Shown here piece after piece: positions 1 through 11,492 of a DNA stretch of 64,000 nt. The number at the start of each line of letters is the position of its first letter. Within the stretch, counting starts at the first letter, position 1. The notes below the pieces were generated by a model that saw only the letters and a list, made by a program, of their open reading frames with translations, ran no database searches and had not been told where the DNA came from. This stretch comes from Theobroma cacao (taxonomy: Eukaryota; Streptophyta; Magnoliopsida; Malvales; Malvaceae), in the NCBI RefSeq assembly GCF_000208745.1, contig NC_030851.1, forward strand, positions 16,977,355 to 17,041,354, written 5' to 3'. The translations under genes were made by a program, and so were the position numbers.

Positions 1-620
1 AAATAATAAATTAATAAAGACATGACACGTGGCATCATGTCATTGGCCCGTTTTTAAAACTTTAAAATTTTAATCCTTTTTATCTCCACCACACAATTAG
101 TCAATGGTCAAAATGAGGATAAGAGGTGACCATGTGCTGAAAAAATGTCTTAGTGGTGAAAAATTACTGTTTTGCCCCTGGAGTGGTAAAATTATCATTT
201 TACCCCTATACTCTAAATTATATCGGAATTAAAATTTTTCACTTCTAAACCTCAAATCTTACTCCAATAAGTCAAATTATACTCCAATAAGTCAAATGGG
301 GCCAAAAGAATCTTTTCTAAAATTCTCATTTTGTCCCAAGTGGCAAATGATCATTTTGCCCCTAGATAGCGAAAATTTCGTTTTGTCTCCAAATTGATCT
401 TCGAACTCCGAATTACCATATTAAACCATTATGGGACTTTAAAATTCTTAATTTCATCATAAATTCTCTATTTGATCTAGTTCGAGGCTTAAATCAACTT
501 TATTGTACCTCTAGGTACAATACCGACTTTTGTAAATTTTTCGGGACTCTCCTAGCATGCAAACATGCTATCCACCACATGTATGTCATGATAAATATTT
601 TTATAGAGTCGGGCTTGTCA
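1..620 (-). mobile_element. LTR of family X (X1), truncated by window edge
   Basis: This is the U3-side part of a long gypsy-type LTR on the minus strand. It aligns by eye with the right part of X2 (29587-32541) and the inverted left part of X3 (55612-58564): all share runs such as 'ttttgcccct', 'ccatattaa' and a terminal 'tagagtcgggcttg.ca'. On the minus strand the LTR begins TGACAAGCCCGACTC. It is immediately preceded by the purine run GGGGGAGAAGA (621-631 on the plus strand as its complement), which fits a polypurine tract. That makes X1 a 3' LTR rather than a solo LTR. The other end lies outside the window. Confidence 0.7.
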
Positions 621-972
621 TCTTCTCCCCCACTTGGATCAACCATATGATCTTTCTTCTTGATTGACTTCGACATCCGACTAAATATTAATATTTTAAT
701 ATTATTTTATTAATAAAATATTATTTTATTCTAAAAATTTTATCTTGTCTCCTTGATACCCAAAATACCGTATTATGCCTCACTTGACTTCCGAATCGCC
801 TTTTATCTCGCAAATTCTCCTCCGATAAAATTATTATTATTTTATTATTATTTTCTCACTTTCGGAATATTTTATCATAAACTAATCCTTTCGTCTTTTA
901 TCACTTTTAAACATTTTAATTGACCTCAGTTTGCATTCGATCAACTTTATATATCACCATATCAAAGTATGG
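621..972 (-). mobile_element. 3' internal end of an X-family retroelement (PPT side)
   Basis: This sequence lies between the X1 LTR and the inserted LTR A. It starts, on the minus strand, next to a purine-rich PPT-like run and is AT-rich with direct 'attattttatta' repeats. No coding domain could be read. It is assigned to the X element only by its position next to the PPT. Confidence 0.4.
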
Positions 973-3109
973 GGTATTTCACAAACAATCCAATTACACA
1001 AGCGGAAACACACATCAGTTTTATTGCAAGTATCATAACCACATCCTAAAAAATAAGAATCTATTAAGTAAGAAAAAATAACGTACCTTTTATTTTGAGA
1101 TTCTTATTTTCAGACACCACCACACCAACGATTGATTTCTCGACCAACAAGTTTATCACTTATTCTTCAAGAATACTTTCAACTTGAACCTTGGGTGGAC
1201 AAGGTGTGAAATGCTAGACTACAAGATGGCAACTGATTTTGTCTCTCTTTTCTTCCTAAAAATTAATGGCTATTTTTCCTTCAAAAAAAAATTTAGCCAA
1301 GCATGGGAGCGAAGAAGAGAGATACAACAAAGTTTGGAGGAGAAGGAGAGAAGTGATGCTTAAAAACTTTTTCAAGAAAAGTACATATGTTTCTTTTCTT
1401 CGAACTCTTCTCTTTTTATTAAAACTCTTAAATCAATTTGACCATCCGTTTGGAGTTATGGAAACAATAAACATAATTATCAAAATTAACATTAAAGAAT
1501 AAATAATTTAATTCTTTAATCATCATTTAGAGTTCTTGATAAAATAAAACTCTTTGCTGAATAATAACTCTTATTTTATTATTATCTATCTTTATTTAAA
1601 AAGAATTAATAATAAATAAAAGAGTGATAGTCAAGCATGGAGTCTCCTTTTATCAATATGGATGTCTAGATTCATTTTTGTAAGAATCCTCTTAGTATTA
1701 TCTTAATTTAAGATAACTCTTATCTTTAATTTAGACAAAAATATGTTATCTTGTCTAAATTGAGACAAATATGTTTTGTTGTCTAGATTAAGACAAAACA
1801 TATTTTTCTTGTCTTAAATTAAGACAAACATATTTTCTTATTTAAATTAAAACTAAACATATTTTTTTATCTAAACTAAGATAAATATGTTTAAGCTGCC
1901 ATTTTTATACACAATTGAATGAATCAAATAAAACATGCATTCCAACTTAAACAAGTTGAATTCTACTAAGTTAAGTGGGAAATCTATTTGGACATAAATA
2001 TTCCAAGTTCTAATAAACTTAAAATTATTCTTAATCTCATTAAAAAATAATTCAAACTTATTAACCATGAAATCACTTCACCATAGATTCATGGTTACAC
2101 TTTGGGAGTAACTATAATTACAAAAAATAATTCATCAAATTGCAAACCTTATATTGTGAACTCTCATAACCATCCCGCACCTGAGTATTTAGCTCATTGG
2201 TTAGTACATGATCTCCTTGTCTAAAGAGCAAGGTTTGAATCCCCCTTCCTCCAATTATAAAAAAAAAAAAAACTCTCATAACCATCCCATGACAAAAAGT
2301 AAAATTATCATTTTACCCTTTATGTCAATTTTGCCCCCTAGTCTCAATTTTCATCAAATTAGTGATTCAATACTCTAGATCTAATCTTTTGACTATCCAA
2401 ATATGATGAATAGCTAATTCATCAATCCAGTGGGCCTAGATTAATCACCAAGCTTCTTGAAATTACTAAAAGTGATGTTAATGTTATGAACTCCATTATT
2501 TAGATATATATTCCCAAATGTTCATCTCGATTATAATCCCAAAAAATGGAGTCTAGATCAACACTTCATGATGATCATGCTCATGGAATATCAAAGATTA
2601 TAAGGAGATTAAACACGAGTCCACTATCTATTAGGATTTTGGTTCTACTATAAACAAATGCATAAGTGTGAGATCATAATTTAAGTAACAGTTAACTTAA
2701 ATTTGATTCTCACATGATTCTAGTTCATGGTACAGTGTCATTACTCGAAGTCAACCATTTCGATGATTTGAGACTCATTATTCCCTTGAAGTGAATCACA
2801 TTCGTTTTGTTGGAAGTAATGTAGATACTACAACTTTAACACAATAAAGTGATCAGCTTTATTACATGGCTGTGAATAATTTTTAGATTCAATTAAAATA
2901 CATGTCTCCTCTATATGACTCTTCATATAAATATATTTTAATATCTTAATGGAATCATGGTACCTTAATAACTAGATAATGAATGTTTACTTAAAACAAA
3001 CTCTTTAATTTTTTTATCAAAATGTACTTTCATTACAAATAAATTAAATGAAATTAAATATGAGAATATACTTGCTTTCTAGGGCACCATATTCTCGAAA
3101 TTCCTAACA
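973..3109 (-). mobile_element. LTR A, copia-like solo LTR, sister of LTR B
   Basis: About 2.1 kb that matches 15331-17441 nearly throughout, for example 'caatccaatta.acaagcggaaaca', the 'aagacaaacatatttt' block and the right end 'agggcaccatattctcgaaattcctaaca'. On the minus strand it starts TGTTAGGAATTTCGAGAATA, a typical LTR start. A possible 5-bp duplication TATGG lies at 968-972 and 3110-3114. The left terminus lacks about 75 bp seen in LTR B, so that boundary is tentative. A SINE is inserted at 2177-2270. The short reading frames inside show no recognisable domain. Confidence 0.65.
2177..2270 (+). mobile_element. tRNA-derived SINE, copy 1 (94 bp)
   Basis: It contains pol III promoter-like boxes: box A-like TTAGCTCATTGG at 2189-2200 and box B-like GGTTTGAATCC at 2232-2242. 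It ends in a poly(A) tail. It is flanked by a perfect 18-bp target-site duplication, AACTCTCATAACCATCCC, at 2159-2176 and 2271-2288. The body is too short and diverged to fold as a functional tRNA. A second copy of the same length lies at 16407-16500. Confidence 0.85.
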
Positions 3110-3114
3110 TATGG

Positions 3115-3571
3115 TATTCACCTATTTTGTACCACATGCAGATAAATAGGCCTCTGGACAGAGCATGGCAAGGGTCGTTTATTAACAAACCCATTTTGGC
3201 ATCCGGTAAGTCCTCCATTTTGGTCACTTTGTTGGGTCAAGTCCACATTAGCTTCCACACTCGAAATTTTAAGTTTAGAAAGTAATGTATTATGAATATT
3301 GTTGGCACTAAGTGCCATGTAATATTGTGTGTTAAGGGTTGTTATGTTCGAATCCATTGTGAATGGTCAATGTATGGCCTTATGGATATTTGTATGAATT
3401 ATGTGCCAAGTATAACATATTATGATGAATTTAAATGTTATTTATGAATATTTGGTTACGAAATCCCTTGGCTATGTGTTATTTGATTTTGAACTCTAAG
3501 GCTTGCTCAAGTCTAGTGGGCTTGCTTACTGAGCTCAAGCACTGGTCACAAACCCTCGGGTTTGGGTTGTG
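3115..3571 (+). mobile_element. Probable remnant of an LTR 3' end
   Basis: The stretch ends in '...cctcgggtttgggttgtgaca', the style of terminus seen in plant gypsy LTRs and similar to the W2 end at 39340-39363. No matching start or target-site duplication was found, so this is a weak call. A 79-codon minus-strand reading frame here has no recognisable domain. Confidence 0.35.
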
Positions 3572-3577
3572 ACAAAC

Positions 3578-4045
3578 ACATTGAAATATATAAATCGAAC
3601 TAAGCATTATTGTTTAGAGTTTGGTGGAGAAGGTTAAGTTGTAATAGGCTATATTGATATAGATTTTCAACTAGATGTGAATGATAGAAAATCAACATTT
3701 GTATTTGTTCTCACAATGGATAAAGGAGTAATAAGTTGGAGAAGTTGCAAGCAAGATATTACTGCAGATTCCACCATTGAAGCAAAGTATGTTGCTACTA
3801 GTGAAGCTACAAAGGAAGCTGTATGGATGAAAATTCATACAAGGGTGTGGAGTTGTTCATTATACAAATTCTCCCATTACTTTTTATTACGATAATAAAG
3901 GAGTAGTACCATATACTGTGGAGCCAAGAGCTCTTCAGACAACAAAACACATAAAGCACAAATACCTCTTAATTCGTGATATAATACATAAAAAGTGTGT
4001 TAAAAATGCAAAGATTGCTTCAGCTAAAAGTGTAACAGATCCATA
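3578..4045 (+). pseudogene. Ty1/copia polyprotein fragment: RNase H domain, broken
   Basis: Across more than one frame the translation reads VIGYIDIDFQLDVNDRKST, KGVISWRSCKQDITADST, IEAKYVATSEATKEAVWM and then, after a frameshift, TKHIKHKYLLIRDIIH. These are the hallmark blocks of the copia RNase H domain (D..F, then ADSTTEAEY, then TKHI). The acidic residues of DIDF and of the STIEAKY block are present. Frameshifts and stops disrupt it, and everything upstream (gag, protease, integrase, RT) is missing. It lies just upstream of a PPT-like run and the LTR starting at 4147. Confidence 0.85.
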
Positions 4046-4146
4046 GATTGACTTTTTGTAAAAAAAAAAAAAGGTGTTTCAGAAGCATTTAGAATGAATT
4101 TGTTTGAAATATGTCTATGATTGGTTTTAAGTGCAAGTGAGAGATT

Positions 4147-5640
4147 GTTAGACATATGCCTTTAAAAATCAATTTTGTTTTCTATTTATTAGATAATAAA
4201 TCGCTACATTAATTATTGTTTTCGCATATATTACATTTTAATGGATATTTTATTCATTTATGACATATATGATATGATCATATATTATTTGGTGACATTG
4301 TAAAAACAAACACTATGTTAATAGTTGATGAACTAATAAGCGAGGAGTAATAGTTATTTAGTTCCTGTTTACCAAAATTGTTCTAGGTTTAAAGCCTACA
4401 CTTGTTATGTCTCTATCAAATGATTGAATGTTTTAACTCCGTCATTGTCATAATGCCCTTAAAGCAAATGATACATACATTGAACATGATCTAATTAAAG
4501 AGCACTATATAAGCTTGTCACTATTAATAATTAAAGGAGATCTATTACAATATATTAATTGTCCTTAGACTTGAAAGGTCAATATATGTTATTAAAGTAT
4601 TTATATGACTATAATGTTGCCAACAAGTGATGTTGAATTTAAAGGTTATACCTTGATATGTTGGTTATGTACATGTTAAATAAATTATATTGGATGTTCA
4701 ATAAAGGATTCACCATTCTTTATTGAGAAAGATATTCAAGTGATTTTCATAAGACTGTTGGACTAAAAAATCCGGTCAATGTGTATTCTAAAAATGCTTT
4801 AGGATTATATTATTTATATTAATATTATATGTAAGTGTTTTTATAAAAAAAAAAATATTTTTCAAAGTCTAATAAGAATGAAAGTCATGAATTGGCATTA
4901 TATGAGATGGATGTAACAGTGAAGATTATTTATCCATAAAACCCATGAGGAATATAATATGGTGAAAGGACCGAATAGTAAAGATTGTAATGAAATGAAC
5001 CTCATTGATAATTCTTTTTAAGAGGTTAGTTGTAATGTGCTGATGAAAATTATTGAAATTTGTAAGTAAATAATGTTTCTTAATTAAATTAAGAAACTAA
5101 AATGATAACATTAGATTGAATGAAATTTCAAGAAAAATATTAATCATTAGATGACATGAACTTGGACCAACAATTGGAGAGAAATTCTTAAAGATGCCAT
5201 ATATTTTTTGTTTTGAATTTTATATATAAGTCTTGTTTGACAAAGAAAAATTATGAATCCATTAAGAGGTGAGACACTTGAATTATGGGCTAAACTATAG
5301 ATATATTTAGATAACAATTATTATTATTGAGTTGAAAATTAAAATTGTGCATGCTAGAAACTATCAAGCAAATCGACAATCCCTCACAACTCTTTTTTTT
5401 CTTCTTCCTCGCTCTCTTTCTTCCTTCTCCTCCTTCCTTATTATGCCACCGACGGATCATCTACCCTTTTTTTCCTCCTCTTGCCAACCATCACACTTGC
5501 TGTCCCCTTTCTCTTTCCGTTTCTCCTCCCAAAATAAAAAAAAAAATTCAAAAATCTCAAATAACTTTCAGATAAAAAGATGAAAATGACCTTCAAAGCC
5601 CTTAAATTCTTTGATGGATATTTGATCATTTCATTTGAAG
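4147..5640 (+). mobile_element. 3' LTR of the degenerate copia element
   Basis: The LTR starts TGTTAGACATATGCC directly after the purine run AAGTGCAAGTGAGAGAT, the usual copia PPT-LTR junction. It is AT-rich. The right end was not resolved and the stated end is approximate: a pyrimidine-rich stretch at 5385-5530 probably belongs to the LTR. No 5' LTR of this element is present. Confidence 0.6.
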
Positions 5641-7072
5641 TTTAGATTCAGTATGCTAAAGTGAAAACATCATGCCATTGAGTTTATTTAAAATAATACC
5701 TTCACTGATGAGGAGTGGACTCCTAGCGAATCCAATATAAGCCATAAGCCATAATCTTTTGTGTTTTGCCAGAAAAAAGGGGTTTGATGTCGGGGTTAGG
5801 ATATTTTTTCTTCAACTCCCCCTGCTTTTCTTTTTGAGCAAAACAATAAACTTTGTCTCTAAATCAGAAAAGGACCTTGGTCGGGCCCCCATCCATCTTC
5901 AATAATAGTAGAAGAGCTCAAAGAGAGAACCGGTGATGGTAACTGAATTGGCCCAATACGTATCTGAATTAGAAGAGGCGAGGAGTGGACCGAGATACAA
6001 GGTTACCAAGGGTAAAATCTTAAAATCTCGTTTAAAACACTTCAAAAGGATACTTTGATTTTTTTTATTTCAATATAATATTTTTGGTCTCTTAATTATT
6101 AACATCCTTAGTTAACATTTAAAAAAATTTATATCCAATCCTACATAAATATTTTAATATACAAATATTTAATAAAATTCACTTTAATATTTAATAAAAT
6201 TTAATATTTGACAACAAAGAAAAAAAAACTTAAAATTTAATAAAATTTTAAAACAGGATTTGTGAATGTGTTTCTTTGTCTTACTTTGATACTTAATAAA
6301 ATTCAATATTTGATAAAAAAAAAAAAAACTTAAAACTTTTTTTTTTTGAAAAACAACTTTGATTTCATAATGAAAAAAATTACAAAAAGCTACCAACCAT
6401 GGTAGAAGCAAAAACCCAAAAAATCCCAAATCCGATCAACAGATAGAAACTCAAGATTACTTCCCAAGTTGTAAGAAGATTAAGATGTCTTCCCATCAAA
6501 TCTCAAGGCAACCACAAGAGCCCTTTCCCAACAACTATATAGCAAGCGCTACATCAAAAACAAAACTCAGTCCTAACCAAATAAAAAACCCAGTAATATT
6601 GAACCAGGAAATCCAACACAAAAACGTATCAGAGCAAAAGCCTCACAAATAGAGAATGAAACTCAGTACATGGTGAACCATCAAACCTTTAAACTTTTGA
6701 TATATAGTAATAAAGTCAAAACCTTTTTACATTCCTTTAAACCTTAATTTCAAAGAACAAATTTGGGGTAAAATTTTTTCAAAAATATTAGTAATAACAA
6801 TTAAAATATTAATCTCTTGATTTGACATAATCAAATTTAAAATATCTATTATTAAACAAAAAATTTAATTTCAATACATTCTTTTCAATGAAAAAAATTC
6901 TTAAACTGTTGGCAAAAGTAAAGAATTTAATGACATCTTAAGAAAGAAGTTTATGGTTTTCAAAGTGGATACAACTTTATATTCTTAGGCCTTCATATCA
7001 AATTTTTTTTTCTCATTAAGATTTTTAAAAGAAGTATGAGTAGATTTTTTTTAAAAGAGAAAGATGCTTTGT

Positions 7073-7108
<36 letters not shown>

Positions 7109-8110
7109 TTAGGTTTAATTTTTTAAATTATGAATTAACAGTATTAACAGTCAAAAGGTAAAAAATATCATTTTGAAATAAGAGGGACCAAAATGATCTT
7201 TGAAAGTGTTTTGAAAGAGCTTTTTGGATTTTATCTAGATCAACAATCCAAGATTTTAATTTTACTACTAGCTGTTTCAATGTAAAATTATGAGCTAGCT
7301 AGGAGATCCAGAAGAATGTTTTATTTTTCACCATAGGATTGGATTTTTCTTATAAAGTCTTAAGTGGATGAGGTAGGGCCAAACTAATGCTACAACCCTC
7401 TTGACATTCATCTCTAATCACAAAATCAAACTAAAAACAGTTACAGGCTATCAAGATTCATCAAGCTTTGAATTGTTTGATTGGTAGGATATGAAAAATT
7501 AAAAGTTGAGGCAAACTAATGAAATTATTTCTTTTTTCTTTTTTTTCGTTGTAATATATCTTGGTGTCTTAAGGACCCACTTCCATTAGTTACGGAAGCT
7601 TTAAGATTAAATTCCACAATCAAATTGTCTTGTTTTTCTAAGGCCCCAGCATTGCCGTCAAGATGGGGATGCTGTTGCCCTTTTCCAGAAATGATACAAC
7701 GACTACCAAATAGTGGACCAAAGTCGTGCTAACGATGAGTAGGGGCATAGTGCGGGCCGCCACAGCGCAAGTCCAAGCCCCCTTCCTTTAAATTGGCACC
7801 CAACGTCAACCAAAATCTTCCTACCTGGACTACATAGAAGGAAAGCTGAGAGTTAATGCTCTTTTGGCATGTAGTTGGGAGTTACTACTTATTACATCAA
7901 CGAGTAATGTTACGTAGTGACTCTTTTCAAATCTTCAAATTGAAAAAAACACTAATTGGGCAGTGCGAAATGAAATTTCAACGCCACAACTTAAATGCAC
8001 TCTCCTTCCAAGTTCACAAGAAATTGGGCAGCTAATTATTAACGAGCAGATTTACGCTGCTTCCCTCAGTGTTTCACTTACAAAACACCATATCATCATC
8101 AGCAGCATTG
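5641..8110. other. Intergenic, AT-rich, mostly unique
   Basis: No gene was recognised. It contains short direct AT-rich repeats (6160-6330, 'tatttaataaaattcaatatt'), poly(A)/poly(T) runs at 6316-6350, and an (AT)n microsatellite at 7075-7106. The stretch 6330-6480 starts with a T-run and may be the 3' tail of an old retroposon, but no domain could be read. From about 7560 on the composition is less AT-rich, approaching the gene at 8687. Confidence 0.5.
7075..7106. repeat. (AT)n microsatellite
   Basis: An uninterrupted run of about 16 AT dinucleotides. Confidence 0.95.
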
Positions 8111-8118
8111 AGTTACGA

Positions 8119-8124
8119 CACGTG
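8119..8124. promoter_or_regulatory. G-box CACGTG upstream of the AGM1-like gene
   Basis: A palindromic CACGTG core in 'gacacgtgtaat', about 570 bp before the start codon. G-boxes are known binding sites of plant bZIP and bHLH factors. A role here is inference. Confidence 0.35.
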
Positions 8125-8593
8125 TAATCAAATGAATGCATCCGATGGACGACAGGAGGCATTGTTTTTTATTTATTAACCAACAAACTGAGACTGATAT
8201 AATTATTAAATTAAATAAAAAAAACAGAGCCTGGACCCCACAACTAACGCCGTCATCCAATCACCAGATGCTACGTTGTTAGACATGGTAAAGACATCTT
8301 ACGAAAAGATGAGACAAATGTTCTGCAGGAACATGCATGCCACTCCCGAGGAACCGTGTAATTAACGTTTTTTACTTGTTCTTTCTTCGCAAACACTGAG
8401 CTTTTCTAAATCTTTAAACTTTTCTATTTAGGTTTTAACATCAACATCAACACACCATTTAGAATTATTTTTTCTAAATTTGACAGTAAATGAAAGCACC
8501 ATTTTCTCTGCTTATACCCCAGAGCTGCTCCTGCTCCTGCTCCTGGTCCGCGTTTTCTCTCTATCTCGCTTCCTGTCCTGTTTCCTCCTTCTC

Positions 8594-8602
8594 TTCTATA
8601 TA
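8594..8602 (+). promoter_or_regulatory. TATA box of the AGM1-like gene
   Basis: TCTATATAA lies about 85 bp upstream of the ATG at 8687, which leaves room for a transcription start near 8630 and a 5' leader of about 60 nt. It is the best TATA match in the 300 bp before the gene. Confidence 0.6.
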
Positions 8603-8686
8603 ACAAAAGTAAGCCACACCTTAAACCAAGAAGCCTTTTATTTTTCTTTTTTTTTTTAAATTTAACTTTAAATTAGTGAAAAGAAA

Positions 8687-9556
8687 ATGAAAAGAGAAGA
8701 GATTGTGAGGAATCGGAATTTCCTCGCCGATAAGAGATGGTTTCTCCCTATCGCTATCGCTGCCTTTATTGCAGGAGCGATAATAATCTCGAGCTTCATA
8801 AAAACTGCCGATTATTCCCTCCTATGCTCTCTCGCCAACTCCAGATCCCAAGCCGTGGCTGATTACTCCGCTACGCCGATCCAACTCCAAGCCATCATCC
8901 ACTACGCTACGTCACGTATCATCCCGCAGCAAAGCTTCGCCGAGATCTCCATAACCTTTGACGTCCTCAAGAAACTCTCTCCTTGCAACTTCCTGGTCTT
9001 TGGGCTTGGCTACGACTCCCTAATGTGGACTTCCCTTAATCCACGTGGCACGACCATATTCCTCGAGGAGGATCCGAAATGGGTGCAGACCGTGCTCAAA
9101 GACGCTCCAAACCTCCACGCGCACGCCGTCAAGTACCGTACGCAGCTCCAGCAAGCAGACGATCTGCTCTCCCATTACCAGTCGGAACCGAGCTGTTCTC
9201 CATCGGAAGCTTACTTACGAGGCAACGAGAAGTGCAAGCTAGCCTTAACGGGGTTTCCGGATGAGTTTTACGAGACGCAGTGGGATCTGATAATGATCGA
9301 CGCACCGCGGGGATATTTCGCTGTGGCACCAGGTAGGATGGCGGCGATATTCTCGGCAGCCGTTATGGCGAGGAACAGGAAAGGATCTGGTGTGACGCAC
9401 GTGTTCTTGCACGATGTTGATCGGAGAGTGGAGAAGGTATTCGCCGAGGAGTTTTTGTGTAGAAAATTCTTGGTGAAAAGCGTCGGTAGACTTTGGCATT
9501 TCGAGATTCCATCCGCTGCTAACATGAGCAGCTATGACGGTGCCCGATTTTGCTAA
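8687..9556 (+). CDS. AGM1: DUF579 polysaccharide O-methyltransferase, AGM1/AGM2-like
   Basis: An intact, intronless 289-residue protein. DUF579 enzymes transfer methyl groups from S-adenosylmethionine to glucuronic acid on cell-wall glycans in the Golgi. The family includes GXM (xylan), IRX15 and AGM (arabinogalactan) members. Residues 1-17 are a short basic cytosolic tail. Residues 18-38 are a single membrane anchor (type II topology). SQAVADYSATPIQLQAIIHY (54-73) is the start of the conserved domain. NFLVFGLGYDSLMW (101-114) is the glycine-rich SAM-binding motif. FLEEDP (125-130), WDLIMIDAPRGY (199-210) and HVFLHDVDRRVEK (238-250) are conserved family blocks. Length and sequence fit the Arabidopsis At1g27930 group best, in my recollection. 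Assignment to AGM rather than GXM or IRX15 is less certain than the family. The first ATG is chosen because the leader, TATA box and basic tail all agree. It is less AT-rich than its surroundings. Confidence 0.93.
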   Translation: MKREEIVRNRNFLADKRWFLPIAIAAFIAGAIIISSFIKTADYSLLCSLANSRSQAVADYSATPIQLQAIIHYATSRIIPQQSFAEISITFDVLKKLSPCNFLVFGLGYDSLMWTSLNPRGTTIFLEEDPKWVQTVLKDAPNLHAHAVKYRTQLQQADDLLSHYQSEPSCSPSEAYLRGNEKCKLALTGFPDEFYETQWDLIMIDAPRGYFAVAPGRMAAIFSAAVMARNRKGSGVTHVFLHDVDRRVEKVFAEEFLCRKFLVKSVGRLWHFEIPSAANMSSYDGARFC

Positions 9557-10403
9557 AATGCGCCCCTTCTGCTCATTGCTTTTGTTTTGTTTTGTTTTTT
9601 TTTTTAACTTTTAATTTTAGAAAATTTAGTTTCTATTTACCTTCTTATTTTAAAAGAATGAATGTATGAGGGTGTATCGACCCAATGAAAATGATATAAT
9701 ATGATAAAATATACCTGGAAATAATATTTACTGCGGTAGGATTTTTCTTCTGGCTAATACTACGGGGTATTTTTAAAATAAAAGGGTGTGCTCTTTTACT
9801 GAGATAGGTGGGGGAGGCTGATTGATGGCTTTGGGGGATAACAGGGATTTTGGTTTTCACTCATTGTTTGTACTGTTTGACACCCTAGTGTTTGAGCGCG
9901 ATGAAATATCGTTGTCTTGTCTGCCCCCACTTTATTATTACAGGCAATAAATATCTCCCGTATGTGGTTTGAATTTTGAATTTTTAAAATCTTTTCTTCC
10001 ACCTGGGTTTCTGGTTCCTTCAACCTTTTTTTTTTATTTAGTTTTGATAGCTATGCAGTGTTTGTGTTGCTTTGGCGTTGTCGTACGCCTACGATATATA
10101 TAAAGGTTTTTACATCAGTTTTTATTAAACGTAATTAAACAAAAACTAAAATTTAAATTATTAAATTGATAGATTTCATTAAATAGATCAAGTATGTAAA
10201 ATTTTTATTAAGTTGAATACGTTTAGATATTTTATTTATAGAGGTATTGGATTGAAATTTCGATTAAATTTTATTATTTAATAAATGTTGATTAAAATGG
10301 ATGTTTATTTACTATATTTTGAGAAGAAACCTCACTAGCATGATTTTTTTTTTGAAATGCATTCATAAAATTTCATTCCAACAGTGGGAACAGATTATTT
10401 TCT
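9557..10403. other. 3' flank of the AGM1-like gene
   Basis: Mostly AT-rich sequence. AATAAA-like signals occur at about 9776 and 9945, and the transcript presumably ends near one of them. Nothing else was recognised. Confidence 0.4.
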
Positions 10404-11492
10404 TAAATCACGTTTGGTTTATGAAATAGACAAAAATATAATAAAATAATTATTACATAGTGTGATACAACAGATAGAAAAAAACAAGAATAGTTATTAC
10501 AATTTATTACAATATTTGGTTGATAAGGATAAAAAGATAAAAAAAAATTTTATTATATCTATTGTTATTTATTTTTATTTTATCATTTTAAATACTAATA
10601 ATATATAATTTATTGAAAATATTAATAATTATAATTTAGATGTTAATATTTTATTTGTAATTTAATCATTAGTATTATATAATATTATTATTTTATTATA
10701 ATTTAGATGTTATTATGATTATTTATTTTATTTTATTTTTTAAATTTTTATAATTGATAATTTATTTAAAATAATTAATAATTTTTAATTTAAATATTAA
10801 TACTGTTTATTATATTTTAATCATTAATATTTAAAAATATTAATATTTTATTTATAAGTTAAATGTTATTATGATATATTTATTNATTAATAATTTACAA
10901 TTTAAATGTTAATATTTTATTTATAATTTAATCATTAGTATTATATAATATTATTATTTTATTATAATTTAGATGTTATTATGATTATTTATTTTATTTT
11001 ATTTTTAAATTTTTATAATTTATAATTTATTTAAAATATTAATAATTGATAATTAAAATATTAATACTTTATTATATTTTAATCATTAATATTTAAAAAT
11101 ATTAATATTTTATTTATAAGTTAAATGCTATTATGATTATTAATTTTAAATATTAATAATTTATAATTTATTTAGGATTATTAATAATTGATCATTTAAA
11201 TATTAATATTTTATTTATAATTTAATCATTAATATTTGAGGGTTGTAAATTTTTAAATTTATGAAAGGTAATTTAATCATAATAATTGTTGAAGCTATTC
11301 CATTAGACATGGAATAGTCAATACCACGGGGAAAAGAGAGTGTAGTTAAAGAAGATCTTTTGCCAATTTTGAAGAATAGTTAAAACAAAGGAATTGTTAT
11401 TCCTTGCTAAATTACCAACCAAACAAAGAAAGTAAATTGTAGTTGAGAATAGAGGAGAATAGCTTAGCTATTTCCCATACCTAACGTGCCTT
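10404..11492. mobile_element. AT-rich TIR element (PIF/hAT-like, non-autonomous)
   Basis: The ends are imperfect inverted repeats: left ATCACGTTTGGTTTATGAAATAG, right (inverted) AGGCACGTTAGGTATGGGAAATAG. TAA flanks both sides, as for PIF/Harbinger-type insertions. The interior (10570-11240) is almost pure A/T and includes a tandem duplication of about 266 bp (see separate entry). No coding sequence was seen. Confidence 0.5.
10630..11240. repeat. Tandem duplication of an AT-only block, period about 266 bp
   Basis: The run 'tgttaatattttattt.taatttaatcattag' at 10641 recurs at 10907. A third, partial copy begins near 11201. The duplicated block consists of smaller 'aatattaat' modules. One 'n' (about 10885) lies inside, consistent with assembly difficulty. 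Confidence 0.7.

Noticed and set aside
2177..2270. Possible tRNA gene (box A and box B)
   Set aside because: Perfect 18-bp target-site duplication, poly(A) tail and a poor cloverleaf show a SINE, not a functional tRNA.
9045..9525. Several 60-85 codon frames on both strands
   Set aside because: They are shadows of the AGM1-like coding sequence, open because of its higher GC content.
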